Assembly (NCBI RefSeq): GCF_000428105.1
Contig: NZ_ATZH01000008.1
Coordinates: 1 to 64,000, forward strand
From: Bacteroides pyogenes DSM 20611 = JCM 6294
GTDB taxonomy: Bacteria > Bacteroidota > Bacteroidia > Bacteroidales > Bacteroidaceae
Direction: 5' to 3'
Length of the DNA stretch: 64,000 nucleotides
The notes under the pieces are model-generated. The model was not told the DNA's origin. It saw nothing but the letters and a program-made list of their open reading frames with translations, and ran no database searches. How positions within the stretch are numbered: position 1 is the first letter of the stretch; each line of letters opens with the position of its first letter. Positions 27,239 through 35,212 of this stretch are shown in pieces. The position numbers and the translations under genes are program-made.

Positions 27239-27763
27239 CTAGAATGTGTAGTAAACGCCGAACGCCAAATCTTCACCGCTCAACGAGAACCCATAGCCGT
27301 CCATACCGTAGGCGTAATCGTCTCTATATCCCAGGAAGCCGAATTTGGCAACCAAGCTGAAACGCTTGTTCAGGTTGACGGCAATTCCGGGTTTGAAACC
27401 TATTTCGAAACCACCTTCGGAATCATGATGTTTCACTTTTGTCGACGACAGACCGATCGTTCCATCTACAAAAAGGCGAACTACCTTATTTTCATAGAAA
27501 GAATAACGGACGTAAGGAGCAAAGAACGCAGTCTTCCGATAGAGCGAAAAATCGTCTTTATCCCAACTGCGACGCGCAAAACCGAACGCCGCGCCCACAG
27601 TCCATTCCTTGTTCAGGTTGTAACCGATTTCGGGAGCAATCGCATAATACGTTTCATCGGCATCGTCATTGTGCCACAACGAAGTCGTTCCGCCGACATA
27701 GACCTGTGCTTTTACCGATAAGGCAGCAGCAACCATAAAGAATAAAATTAGAATCTTTTTCAT
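27239..27763 (-). CDS. small outer-membrane beta-barrel protein
   Basis: A 174-residue protein with a signal peptide (KKILILFFMVAAALSVKAQ) and about eight amphipathic strands (VYVGGTTSLWH, YYAIAPEIGYNL, WTVGAAFGFARRSW, APYVRYSFYENKV...). It ends in the aromatic strand LAFGVYYTF. The size and strand count fit an eight-stranded OmpX/OmpW-like barrel. Function unknown. Own promoter and terminator; the 5' leader contains a GGATGT-ATC-ACATCC hairpin (27791-27805). Confidence 0.8.
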   Translation of the reverse strand: MKKILILFFMVAAALSVKAQVYVGGTTSLWHNDDADETYYAIAPEIGYNLNKEWTVGAAFGFARRSWDKDDFSLYRKTAFFAPYVRYSFYENKVVRLFVDGTIGLSSTKVKHHDSEGGFEIGFKPGIAVNLNKRFSLVAKFGFLGYRDDYAYGMDGYGFSLSGEDLAFGVYYTF

Positions 27764-27829
27764 ACATTTTCAGTTTTAGTTAAACAATACGGATGTATCA
27801 CATCCGGCTATATTTCATTTTACAAGCGA

Positions 27830-27860
27830 CAAAAGTATGCACATTTATCGAAAACAACAA
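27830..27860 (-). promoter_or_regulatory. promoter of the 27239-27763 gene
   Basis: On the minus strand TTG (27860-27858), a 20-bp spacer and TACTTTTG (27837-27830). The transcript would have a leader of about 60 nt. Confidence 0.75.
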
Positions 27861-27905
27861 CAAAATAAGTTGATTTGTTTGGAATCGGACAAAGGAGATG
27901 CTGCA

Positions 27906-28142
27906 TTAAACAACCTTTTTGAATGAATTTACATTAATGGAGATATGGTCTATCGCTCCGGTTTGTAGCGTAGCAGAGTGATTTTCGTATGTCTCGATAA
28001 TGAGATTATGAAGCTGCAGAAACGCTACCTTTTCATCGTTGTTTTGAGTCGACAATGCTACATCGAAGCCTAAACGTTTGTAGAACGCAATAGTAGCCTG
28101 AATATCGTTAGTGGGAATGCCTATGTGTTGGACTCCCGACAA
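27906..28142 (-). pseudogene. truncated VOC/glyoxalase-fold protein
   Basis: Only 78 residues remain. They form a complete first beta-alpha-beta-beta-beta module of a vicinal-oxygen-chelate protein (VQHIGIPTNDIQATIAFYKRLGF...NLIIETYE) and the first strand of the second module (IDHISINV), then NSFKKVV and a stop. Family members are usually 115-140 residues with two modules, so about 45 C-terminal residues with the second half of the metal site are missing. The next bases downstream give no frame that restores it. Probably a decayed gene; a short functional dimer is a less likely alternative. Confidence 0.7.
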
Positions 28143-28176
28143 AAGTCTTTTATATCCATAGTAACATTTTTATCAT

Positions 28177-28905
28177 TTAGAATGAAAAGACTTGTGCGCC
28201 GATTTGCAGAAAAGCTCTATCTCCCTGTGGATTCCACATAGCACACGCATATAGCGGCATTTCCCACTTACCGATGTTTATACGATGTGTCACCTTCAAC
28301 ATGACATGTACGATGCCCGCCTTGTTGCCATAGAAATGCGAGGAGTCGCCCGAACGGTTCAGTGCGAATGCGCCACCGATGCCCATATCCACTTGCCAGC
28401 TCTCTTTTTGATAGATAGGGTATTCAGCGTAACAGAAGGTAGAATATTTGTTTTCCGTATTCTGCGCATTACGATCGCGACCGAAGATAACGGTGCTCCA
28501 ACTCAGCAAGAGCGGAAACTTCTCATCGAAGCGATAGTCAACTATAGCATCAAGGAAACGCCCGGTTTCGCGTGCCCGGTAGTTGAAGAACTGACGATTA
28601 TTGTAAGTTGCACCGGGTGAGAAATTATATATATCCCAGAAGCTAAGGGAAAGACCCCGATAGCGAAAGGAAAGATGATTGTTGAACTCCTTGTAGGTGC
28701 CGGTGGTGTTAGTACCGCCCCACAAACCGAAGTTAACCAATCCGTCTAACAAGGTGCAGTTGACGTCTGCCGTTAGCACCAGCCCATCTGCCACTTCGAT
28801 ACCTCTCCACAGGTGATTGTTCTTCACATCTGCACTGAAATGGAGTTGTGCCTGCGCTTGGCAGGCACAACAAAAGGCTAAGAGGAAAAAGAATTTTCTT
28901 ATCAT
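28177..28905 (-). CDS. outer-membrane protein of the polyol/sugar operon, function unknown
   Basis: A 242-residue protein with a signal peptide (FFFLLAFCCACQAQAQ) and a beta-rich, aromatic-rich body (LWRGIEVADGLVLTADVNC, FRYRGLSLSFWDIYNFSP, MPLYACAMWNPQGDRAFLQIGAQVFSF). The C-terminal Phe and strand pattern suggest an outer-membrane barrel. It overlaps the PfkB kinase gene by 4 bp, so it is translationally coupled to a cytoplasmic sugar kinase. This operon has no SusC/SusD, so the protein may be the outer-membrane channel for the substrate. That role is inferred from context. Confidence 0.75.
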   Translation of the reverse strand: MIRKFFFLLAFCCACQAQAQLHFSADVKNNHLWRGIEVADGLVLTADVNCTLLDGLVNFGLWGGTNTTGTYKEFNNHLSFRYRGLSLSFWDIYNFSPGATYNNRQFFNYRARETGRFLDAIVDYRFDEKFPLLLSWSTVIFGRDRNAQNTENKYSTFCYAEYPIYQKESWQVDMGIGGAFALNRSGDSSHFYGNKAGIVHVMLKVTHRINIGKWEMPLYACAMWNPQGDRAFLQIGAQVFSF

Positions 28906-29789
28906 ACACTTTCAGATAAAAAAGTTTCGGGCAGCAAAGGCATGGCACCATTTTGCGTACATACATATGCCGATACTTGTACTGCCAATTCGTGTGCTTG
29001 ACGCACATTCTTCCCTCGCAGCAAGGCAGCGATGAAAGTAGCGGTGAACGAATCTCCTGCTCCCACTGTGTCCGCAACTACTACTTTGGGTGTTTCTACA
29101 AACGATATATGACCGGGAGTAAACACGTAGCTGCCATTGATTCCACAAGTCAGTATCAGCATCTTCAGGTTATACTTTCCCAACAATATCCAACACTTGT
29201 CCTGCAGATCAATGCCCGGATAACCGAACATACGACTGATAGCCACTAACTCTTCGTCATTAATTTTCAATATATTGCACTTCTGCATGGATTGACAGAG
29301 TATTTCTTTGGTATAGAATCCTTGACGGAGGTTGATGTCGAATATCTTCAATTCCTGACCTGTTCGAGGCATCATGTCCAGGAAGCTGTTGATGGTGTTT
29401 CTGCTGACCTCACTTCGTTGTGCCAATGATCCGAAGCATACGGCACGAGTATGAAGGGCAAGTTCCCGCAGTTCATCTGTGAACGGAATATTATCCCATG
29501 CTACTTCTTCCTTTATTTCATACTGGGGTACACCACCAGCATCGAGCGTTACCTGTACCGTACCTGTCGGATAAGCGACTTTAGGAAGAATGTGTTTTAA
29601 CCGTTTGGCATTAAGGCTTTCTATGAATTCTTCTCCCAACTCATCTTCGCCTACCGCACTGACTGCACAGCTCTCCAAGCCAAACTGCGACACATGATAG
29701 GCAAAGTTAGCAGGAGCACCGCCCAGTTTCTTTCCGTCGGGAAGCACATCCCAAAGGGCTTCGCCGATACCTACTACTATATTATCCAT
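28902..29789 (-). CDS. PfkB-family carbohydrate kinase, probable fructokinase
   Basis: A 295-residue ribokinase/PfkB-family enzyme. Visible are the N-terminal GEALWDVLPDGKKLGGAPANFAYH block (PfkB signature 1) and the C-terminal VADTVGAGDSFTATFIAALL block (signature 2, catalytic Asp in GAGDSF). The sequence type matches fructokinases of this family. With the sorbitol-type dehydrogenase directly upstream the expected route is polyol to fructose to fructose 6-phosphate. It sits 24 bp after the dehydrogenase gene and overlaps the next gene by 4 bp. Confidence 0.88.
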   Translation of the reverse strand: MDNIVVGIGEALWDVLPDGKKLGGAPANFAYHVSQFGLESCAVSAVGEDELGEEFIESLNAKRLKHILPKVAYPTGTVQVTLDAGGVPQYEIKEEVAWDNIPFTDELRELALHTRAVCFGSLAQRSEVSRNTINSFLDMMPRTGQELKIFDINLRQGFYTKEILCQSMQKCNILKINDEELVAISRMFGYPGIDLQDKCWILLGKYNLKMLILTCGINGSYVFTPGHISFVETPKVVVADTVGAGDSFTATFIAALLRGKNVRQAHELAVQVSAYVCTQNGAMPLLPETFLSESV

Positions 29790-29813
29790 AACTCTCTATA
29801 TTTGGAAAGTTTA

Positions 29814-30860
29814 TTATGATATTCTGACTACCGACTTCACGATATTGGCCTTGTCACGCACGCTACTATCCATTGCATTTTGGATATCATTAAGCTCGAA
29901 GATATTCGTTACGATACCTTTCAGATTGACCTTGCCCGATGCCACAGCTTCGATGGCCATCGGATAGATGTGACGATAGCGGAACACGGTCTTAAACGTC
30001 AGTTCTTTGTCGAGCGCAAGACTCAGTGGAAGAGTCATTTCCCCAGTTTTGGAGTAACCTACGAGAACAATAGTACCGCCCTTCTTGGTTATATGAATGG
30101 CTTGACGGGTGGTAATCTCCATACCTGCCGTTTCGATAACGAGGTCCACCCCTTTTCCCTCGGTCAGACGGGCGACAGCCTCCTGTATATCCTCCTCTTT
30201 GGAGTTGATAACACCGGTAGCACCCAGCTCTAATGCCTTATCCAGGCGCTTCTGCATAATATCCACGACATAGACTTTAGAAATCCCTTCGGCTTTTAAT
30301 GCCATCATCGAAACCAGCCCGATGCAACCTGCGCCAAATACCACAGCCGTTTGTCCGGCATGTGCGTCTCCCTGGTTGGCAGCATGGAAGCCTACTGCAA
30401 GCGGCTCTATCAGCGCACCTTCCATAGTATCTACATTGTCGGGTAATTTGAAGCAAAGATCGGCTTCGTGGGCCACATATTCCTGAAACACACCGTCTAC
30501 GGGAGGAGTGGCAAAAAATATCACATCCGAACAGAGATTATATTTCCCTTCACGACAAAACTCGCAGTGTCCACAAGTCTTTCCCGGTTCCAGTGCCACA
30601 CGGTCTCCAACTTTAAGGTGTTTCACACCTTTGCCAACTTCCACCACTGTACCTCCGGGTTCATGTCCTAATACAAAGGGGGGCTTCACAATGTAGTCAC
30701 CGATGCGTCCCGTTTCATAGTAGTGCATGTCTGAGCCACAGATGCCTACATACTCTAATTTCACCAATACTTCGTTATCTGCCGGTTGAGGGATGGGACG
30801 TTCTATAAAACCCATTTGCCCGATACCGTTCATGACTGCTACTTTCATTGTTCCTTTCAT
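29814..30860 (-). CDS. zinc-dependent sorbitol/polyol dehydrogenase
   Basis: A 348-residue medium-chain dehydrogenase. Catalytic zinc ligands are in GICGSDMHYYETG and LGHEPGGTVVEVGKG (GHE). The structural zinc Cys cluster is CGHCEFCREGKYNLC and the Rossmann motif is VFGAGCIGLVSMM. It fits L-iditol/sorbitol or xylitol 2-dehydrogenase, oxidising a polyol to the ketose with NAD. The start could be either of two in-frame ATGs (30860 or 30848). It lies between the transporter and the kinase with short gaps (17 and 24 bp). Confidence 0.88.
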   Translation of the reverse strand: MKGTMKVAVMNGIGQMGFIERPIPQPADNEVLVKLEYVGICGSDMHYYETGRIGDYIVKPPFVLGHEPGGTVVEVGKGVKHLKVGDRVALEPGKTCGHCEFCREGKYNLCSDVIFFATPPVDGVFQEYVAHEADLCFKLPDNVDTMEGALIEPLAVGFHAANQGDAHAGQTAVVFGAGCIGLVSMMALKAEGISKVYVVDIMQKRLDKALELGATGVINSKEEDIQEAVARLTEGKGVDLVIETAGMEITTRQAIHITKKGGTIVLVGYSKTGEMTLPLSLALDKELTFKTVFRYRHIYPMAIEAVASGKVNLKGIVTNIFELNDIQNAMDSSVRDKANIVKSVVRIS

Positions 30861-30877
30861 AATACTTTTATTTTAAG

Positions 30878-32260
30878 TTAAACTTCTTTATTACCTTTGC
30901 TCTTGTTGTGAGCTATTACTTTTATAATACGATTGTATATCTTCTTATTCATCGGATAGAAAAACAGGATGATACCTGTCAGCACCCAAAGTGCTCCGGG
31001 AATGGTGCTGAAAGAATGCCGCATAATAGAAATGACCTCTTCGTTTTGTACCGCATTCGATACATATCCTGCCGCTCCTAACACCAATGCCAGAAGCGAA
31101 GTGCCTAATGCCATACCTATTTTATTACCTAACGAAATGAATGCGTACTGAAATCCGTCGTTACGAATCCCTGTGCGCCACTCTCCGTACTCCACGCAGT
31201 CAGGGATAATGGCATAAATAGCCGTATTGAAACCGGAGAAGAAGAATTGAGACAATGCCGCAAAGACGTAAAACGGTATAGGCGAACTGTTAGGACTGAA
31301 AAAGTAGAGTGCCATCATCGTTGCACCTGTGCCCAAAGCAAAAACCGATGCCGACCAACCTTTATTAGACGTCCATCTGAACATCAGCGGGAAACAACCT
31401 GCTCCGATGATGGAAGGCACAATGATGGCCAGCGAGTAGAGAGAGAAGAGCGAAGCACTACCTTCCACATAAGTAAAATAATAGAGCATATCCGCATTTC
31501 TGCCGTAGAGTACAAAGCCGAACAGAATTTGTCCGAGTAAGGCAAGTAGATAAGGTCTATTCTTCAATACGGCTCTCAATTGTACTTTCAAGGGTATTTT
31601 CTGCTGTGCGGGAGGAATTTTCACCACTTCCTTGGTCTTGGCAAAACAGAAAAGATGGCAGGCTGCGAAAATCGCTCCATACAGAATAGCAATCCACAAA
31701 TATCCCTGTTTCATATCACCATTACCGAAAAGCTCAATTAATGGAATAGTGATAATATTGATAATACCGATAGCTACCATAGCACTGACAGAGCGGGCGG
31801 TGTTGAGTTGAGCCCGTTCGTCCATGTTTTGAGTCATGGCGCCGCATAGTGTACCGTAGGGGATATTGACACACGTATATCCCAACACGAGTATACAGTA
31901 GGTCACCGACATGTATATAATCTTGTTGGTTTCACTCCACTGAGGATGTGCCCAAAAAGTCAATACCAAGACAAAAGCTGTCAGAGGTGCACCTACTAGC
32001 AGCCACGGGCGATAGCGTCCCCAACGTGTACGGGTTTTGTCACTCAGGCTACCGATAATCGGATCGTTGATGGCATCCCAAAAGCGGGAAAGCAACATCA
32101 AGGTAGCTACGGCACTCATGCTGATCCCGAATACATCTGTATAGAATATCATCAGGAAATTTCCAACAAACATCCAACTGAAGTTGCAGCCAACATCACC
32201 CATTCCATAAGCAAGTTTGCTGATGAAAGGTACTTTTGATGAATTTAATTCGCTTTTCAT
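30878..32260 (-). CDS. GPH/MelB-type sugar:cation symporter
   Basis: A 460-residue permease of the glycoside-pentoside-hexuronide family, started at MKSELNSSKVPFISKLAYGMGDVGCN. The YGMGDVGCNFSW opening, the DAINDPIIGSLSDKTRTRWGRYRPWLL loop and about 12 membrane segments are typical. In-frame codons upstream of this Met (to 32320) overlap the promoter region. It is first in a four-gene operon with a dehydrogenase, a kinase and an outer-membrane protein. The substrate is presumably a polyol or a related sugar. Confidence 0.88.
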   Translation of the reverse strand: MKSELNSSKVPFISKLAYGMGDVGCNFSWMFVGNFLMIFYTDVFGISMSAVATLMLLSRFWDAINDPIIGSLSDKTRTRWGRYRPWLLVGAPLTAFVLVLTFWAHPQWSETNKIIYMSVTYCILVLGYTCVNIPYGTLCGAMTQNMDERAQLNTARSVSAMVAIGIINIITIPLIELFGNGDMKQGYLWIAILYGAIFAACHLFCFAKTKEVVKIPPAQQKIPLKVQLRAVLKNRPYLLALLGQILFGFVLYGRNADMLYYFTYVEGSASLFSLYSLAIIVPSIIGAGCFPLMFRWTSNKGWSASVFALGTGATMMALYFFSPNSSPIPFYVFAALSQFFFSGFNTAIYAIIPDCVEYGEWRTGIRNDGFQYAFISLGNKIGMALGTSLLALVLGAAGYVSNAVQNEEVISIMRHSFSTIPGALWVLTGIILFFYPMNKKIYNRIIKVIAHNKSKGNKEV

Positions 32261-32287
32261 AATATTTTTCTTTAATGTTTTCTGCTG

Positions 32288-32295
32288 CAAAAATA
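32288..32295 (-). promoter_or_regulatory. -7 box of the polyol operon
   Basis: Minus strand TATTTTTG (32295-32288), 28 bp before the transporter ATG. A TTG at 32320-32318 gives a 22-bp spacer, slightly long. Confidence 0.6.
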
Positions 32296-32343
32296 AATCT
32301 ATAAAATGCAGTAAAAACAATTATTTTAAAAGAAAAAAATCAC

Positions 32344-32384
32344 AACCGTTCCCGAAACCGTTCCCATTTTTCGCAACCGATCCC
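32344..32384. promoter_or_regulatory. three direct AACCG(T/A)TCCC boxes, candidate LacI-type operator
   Basis: AACCGTTCCC at 32344-32353 and 32356-32365, and AACCGATCCC at 32375-32384, separated by 12 and 19 bp. They lie between the divergent -7 boxes (32288-32295 and 32406-32413). This is a natural place for the LacI-family protein encoded at 32446 to control both transcripts. Confidence 0.55.
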
Positions 32385-32405
32385 GAAATAATAAAGAGAA
32401 TATCG

Positions 32406-32413
32406 TATCTTTG
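32406..32413 (+). promoter_or_regulatory. -7 box of the lacI-type gene
   Basis: TATCTTTG, 32 bp before the ATG at 32446. No TTTG at -33; the direct boxes occupy that area, which fits activated or autoregulated expression. Confidence 0.6.
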
Positions 32414-32445
32414 CAAAAAAGAAGTCTATTAACCGTAAGAATGAC

Positions 32446-33462
32446 ATGAAATACACTACTATTATAGACATAGCCAAAGAATTAGGGATCTCCAAGTCTA
32501 CTGTATCACGCGCTTTACGCGGGGATGATTATAATGTCAGTAAAGAAACTAGGCAGAAGATATTGGAAACTGCTAACCGCTTAGGCTACAAGCGTAACGA
32601 ACTTGCAGTCAACCTACGTATGCAAAGTACCCGCACCATTGGTATTGTAGTGCCCGAAATGATTACCCCGTTCTACATGAAATTCATCACCCATGCTCAG
32701 GAAATACTAAACAAAGCCGGTTATCGGGTCACCTTGGCACAATCACACGAAGACCCTGAGGCTGAACGACTGAATTTGCAGATGATGGAGGATTATCGGG
32801 TAGAAGGTATTCTCATCAGCGTTTGTCACGACAAAAAGAACCGTGAATTCTACCAAAATTTTTTGGACAAAGGCATTCCATTGGTGTTTTTCGATCGTAC
32901 AGTGGAGGATATTTCTGCTCCTAAGGTAAAGATAAATGATTATATCAAGGCATTCTTTATGGTAGAACATCTTATCCGTAACGGCAAGAAACATATTATT
33001 CACCTCGCAGGTCCTTCGTACATTCAGAATGCAAAGGAACGAAAAAAAGGCTATAAGGATGCGCTGGAAAAGTTTCGCTTGCCTTGTCCAGCGGAATATA
33101 TCGTCGATGCAGGCGTCAACTTCACCGATGGTAAGCAAGCGGTGGAAGCACTTATTAAAAAAGGCATTCCTTTCGATGCCATATTCTGCTTTACAGAAAT
33201 GTCGGCATTGGGTGCCAAGAGTTGTTTGCAACGATACAATTATCACATACCGGAAGAAGTGGCAATCTGCTGCATATCCGGTACAGAATTATGCATGTTG
33301 GTGCATCCTTCCGTCACTACTGTGGAACAACCGGTCATGTTGATGGCAGAGGAAGCCTCACGACTGATCATGGAGAAGATAGAAAATTTTTCCGTAGCAG
33401 ATGAGACGGTGATACTGGAGGCGGAGATGGTAGTGAGAGGCTCAACGTTGCCATTGACTTAG
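32446..33462 (+). CDS. LacI-family transcriptional regulator
   Basis: A 338-residue LacI/GalR regulator of normal length. The N-terminal HTH (TIIDIAKELGISKSTVSRALRG, residues about 3-24) and hinge are followed by a periplasmic-binding-like sensor domain (TIGIVVPEMITPFYMKFITHAQEI, VFFDRTVEDISAPKV, FDAIFCFTEMSALGAKSCLQ). Divergent from the transporter operon with direct repeats between them, so it very likely regulates that operon. The ligand (polyol, ketose or a phosphate ester) is not visible from sequence. Confidence 0.9.
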   Translation: MKYTTIIDIAKELGISKSTVSRALRGDDYNVSKETRQKILETANRLGYKRNELAVNLRMQSTRTIGIVVPEMITPFYMKFITHAQEILNKAGYRVTLAQSHEDPEAERLNLQMMEDYRVEGILISVCHDKKNREFYQNFLDKGIPLVFFDRTVEDISAPKVKINDYIKAFFMVEHLIRNGKKHIIHLAGPSYIQNAKERKKGYKDALEKFRLPCPAEYIVDAGVNFTDGKQAVEALIKKGIPFDAIFCFTEMSALGAKSCLQRYNYHIPEEVAICCISGTELCMLVHPSVTTVEQPVMLMAEEASRLIMEKIENFSVADETVILEAEMVVRGSTLPLT

Positions 33463-33881
33463 GTCTTTTCGCTTTAATATGACAACGGATTGTCGAAAAA
33501 AAACATGGGGAGATCAAGACTTTGATCAAAAGTATAAGACATGTTTATCAGTAGACTGTCATCGATACTACTTATTCCAAAATTCCGGGTTGCAAATCTG
33601 TATAACAGGAAAAGATATACTTGCTACTACCCATATGCTCAACGATAGATTTATTCTTTTTTCAAACAGCATCACTTAAAAATCATGCGTATGCTGACTG
33701 ACATTGCGAAAACAGAGAGAACCACGAAGATAAACGAATTTGGCCGTGTAGGATAATTTACTATTCCGAAATCAAAACGAAAAAATCTGCATACAAACGA
33801 TATATGTAGACGATTCAATAGGACTGTGTAAATGAGTTCTATGGCATCAGATTCAAAAAGAGAATCTATAATCTATTGAAA

Positions 33882-33926
33882 ATTAGGCTGTAATGCTCCG
33901 CGATTATAAGGAGATTACAGCCTAAT
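33882..33926. repeat. long hairpin in the core/accessory gap
   Basis: ATTAGGCTGTAAT (33882-33894) and ATTACAGCCTAAT (33914-33926) pair perfectly; CTCC/GGAG inside extends the stem to 17 bp across one unpaired base. No T-run follows in either direction, so it is not a standard terminator. Confidence 0.7.
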
Positions 33927-34333
33927 TCAATAATTAAGTGGGATTAACGCTATCCCTCTATGGCAGCCTGCGCCGCTGCTAACGGGTACTGATTTTCAGC
34001 AACATATATCGGGATTGGGAAACATTTGGGAAACATTTAGAGCATGTACTGCACATTCTGCTTCCATGTGCCAATCGATTAATTTCTATTCTTTGCTATT
34101 GTCCTTTCTATTTTTTAGGGTTGATACTAATCGCTTCACATGCCTTTTAGCACGTTCTGCAAATTTTGCTTGCAAAATTAACGAATAATCTACAGAACAC
34201 CAAACTTCCTGCAAGTTATTCGCGTTTTTCATGCAAAATAAGCCGTTTTATTGATAAACAAGCACCAAATCATATACTCCAGAGGGCAGTTCTCTTTCGG
34301 TAAAAAGAAAAGGCTTGCCAGTCCATGCAGTTT

Positions 34334-34461
34334 AGGTTTAAGTTTAGATGGGCTTATATATATAATAAGGTAGGTAAACTTGAATTGAGAACAGGCAAGT
34401 TTATTTTTCCAAGTTTGAAAGGGTCATGTATATATACATGGATGAATGTAAACTTAAACCT
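34334..34461. repeat. 128-bp element with 13-bp inverted ends and an internal palindrome
   Basis: AGGTTTAAGTTTA (34334-34346) is perfectly inverted at 34449-34461. Inside are AAACTTG/CAAGTTT inverted copies (34376-34402) and the perfect 16-bp palindrome CATGTATATATACATG (34425-34440). It could be a MITE-like remnant or a binding-site cluster of the mobile element; no transposase is linked to it. Confidence 0.65.
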
Positions 34462-34599
34462 GCTGCCATATTTTCTCTTTTAATCGAAATGAGACTCTGA
34501 TAAATACGAACACCTCATAAAATGTAGTAAACTACGGGGAATTTTTATATTCTCCGTAACTTTTTACGAATAACATTCGTGATTTTCGATAAATGATTG

Positions 34600-34607
34600 T
34601 AACTTTG
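34600..34607 (+). promoter_or_regulatory. -7 box of the abiE operon
   Basis: TAACTTTG, with TTCG near -33 at the right distance. It is 20 bp before the ATG at 34628. The extended sequence GTAACTTTGC also fits the GTAnnTTTGC core reported for CTnDOT-type insertion sites, a coincidence with promoter boxes that should not be over-read. Confidence 0.6.
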
Positions 34608-34627
34608 CACCCAAAACAGTGAATGAG

Positions 34628-35212
34628 ATGAATAGAAAAGACATCATAGAAACACTGCAAAAGCAAGGCGGTTTCATGACCACAGGTGAAGTGAAAAGCC
34701 GTGGTGATTACGAACACCTGCGCCGTGCCACAGTGGACGGAACGCTAATGCGAATCCGTCAAGGTGTTTATGCCGAGACTTCTGCGCTGGCAAACAATAT
34801 GATTGATGTACTGCGCATAGTACCTAACGGGGTGCTTTGCCTTTATAGTGCATTTGCCCACTATGGACTTTCTACGCATGTGCCAGCAGCTACATGTATC
34901 GCCATCGATGCCAAGCGAAAGGTACGTCTGCCCGAATATCCTCCCATAGATCTATATTATTGGAAGAAGGAGAACCTTGAGTTTGGCGTTGTGGAAAAGG
35001 AGATTTCGGGATACAAGGTTCTTATCACAGACATGGAGCGATCTGTATGCGATGCCGTAAAGTACCGCAACAAGATAGGTCTTGACGTGTGCGGTGAGGT
35101 AATTGACAATTATCTCAAAAATGAGAATCGCAACATCACGCTTCTCCATGAATACGCAGGGAGACTAAGAGTAAAGAACATCTTGACTAAATATCTGGAG
35201 ACCAGACTATGA
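34628..35212 (+). CDS. abiEi: AbiEi-type antitoxin (type IV toxin-antitoxin)
   Basis: A 194-residue protein. The N-terminal winged-helix domain (about 1-60; TTGEVKSRGDYEHLRRATVDGTLMRIRQGVYA) is the AbiEi_4-type DNA-binding region. The rest (PNGVLCLYSAFAHYGLSTHVP, ...VLITDMERSVCDAVKYRNKIG) is the AbiEi C-terminal domain. ATG at 34628 is preferred to the GTG at 34619 because of the promoter distance. It overlaps the toxin gene by 4 bp. In studied systems the antitoxin represses its operon and counters the toxin without binding it. Confidence 0.85.
   Translation: MNRKDIIETLQKQGGFMTTGEVKSRGDYEHLRRATVDGTLMRIRQGVYAETSALANNMIDVLRIVPNGVLCLYSAFAHYGLSTHVPAATCIAIDAKRKVRLPEYPPIDLYYWKKENLEFGVVEKEISGYKVLITDMERSVCDAVKYRNKIGLDVCGEVIDNYLKNENRNITLLHEYAGRLRVKNILTKYLETRL

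Larger units (their letters stand above)
33463..34627. other. gene-free 1.1-kb stretch with hairpins, likely junction of core and accessory DNA
   Basis: No supported gene. It holds a long hairpin (33882-33926), a direct GGGAAACATTT doublet at about 34017-34039, the 8-bp inverted repeat AATTTTGC-TT-GCAAAATT (34162-34179) and a 128-bp element bounded by 13-bp inverted repeats (34334-34461). Beyond it the gene content becomes toxin-antitoxin and conjugation genes. The attachment site of the mobile element may lie here, but without the other end no direct repeat can be matched. Confidence 0.5.

Noticed and set aside
33479..33679. Small open frame after the LacI-type gene
   Set aside because: No ribosome-binding context, no recognisable composition, and it ends in AT-rich non-coding DNA.
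33950..34050. Possible tRNA or tmRNA fragment as integration target
   Set aside because: No T-arm (TTCAANN) and no acceptor stem could be folded; the GC-rich patch alone is not enough.
34599..34608. GTAACTTTGC as a proven CTnDOT-type attachment site
   Set aside because: The decamer coincides with the normal Bacteroides -7 promoter box and appears as GTAATTTTGC also at 5916, 56578 and 57900; no matching partner site or integrase is in the window.
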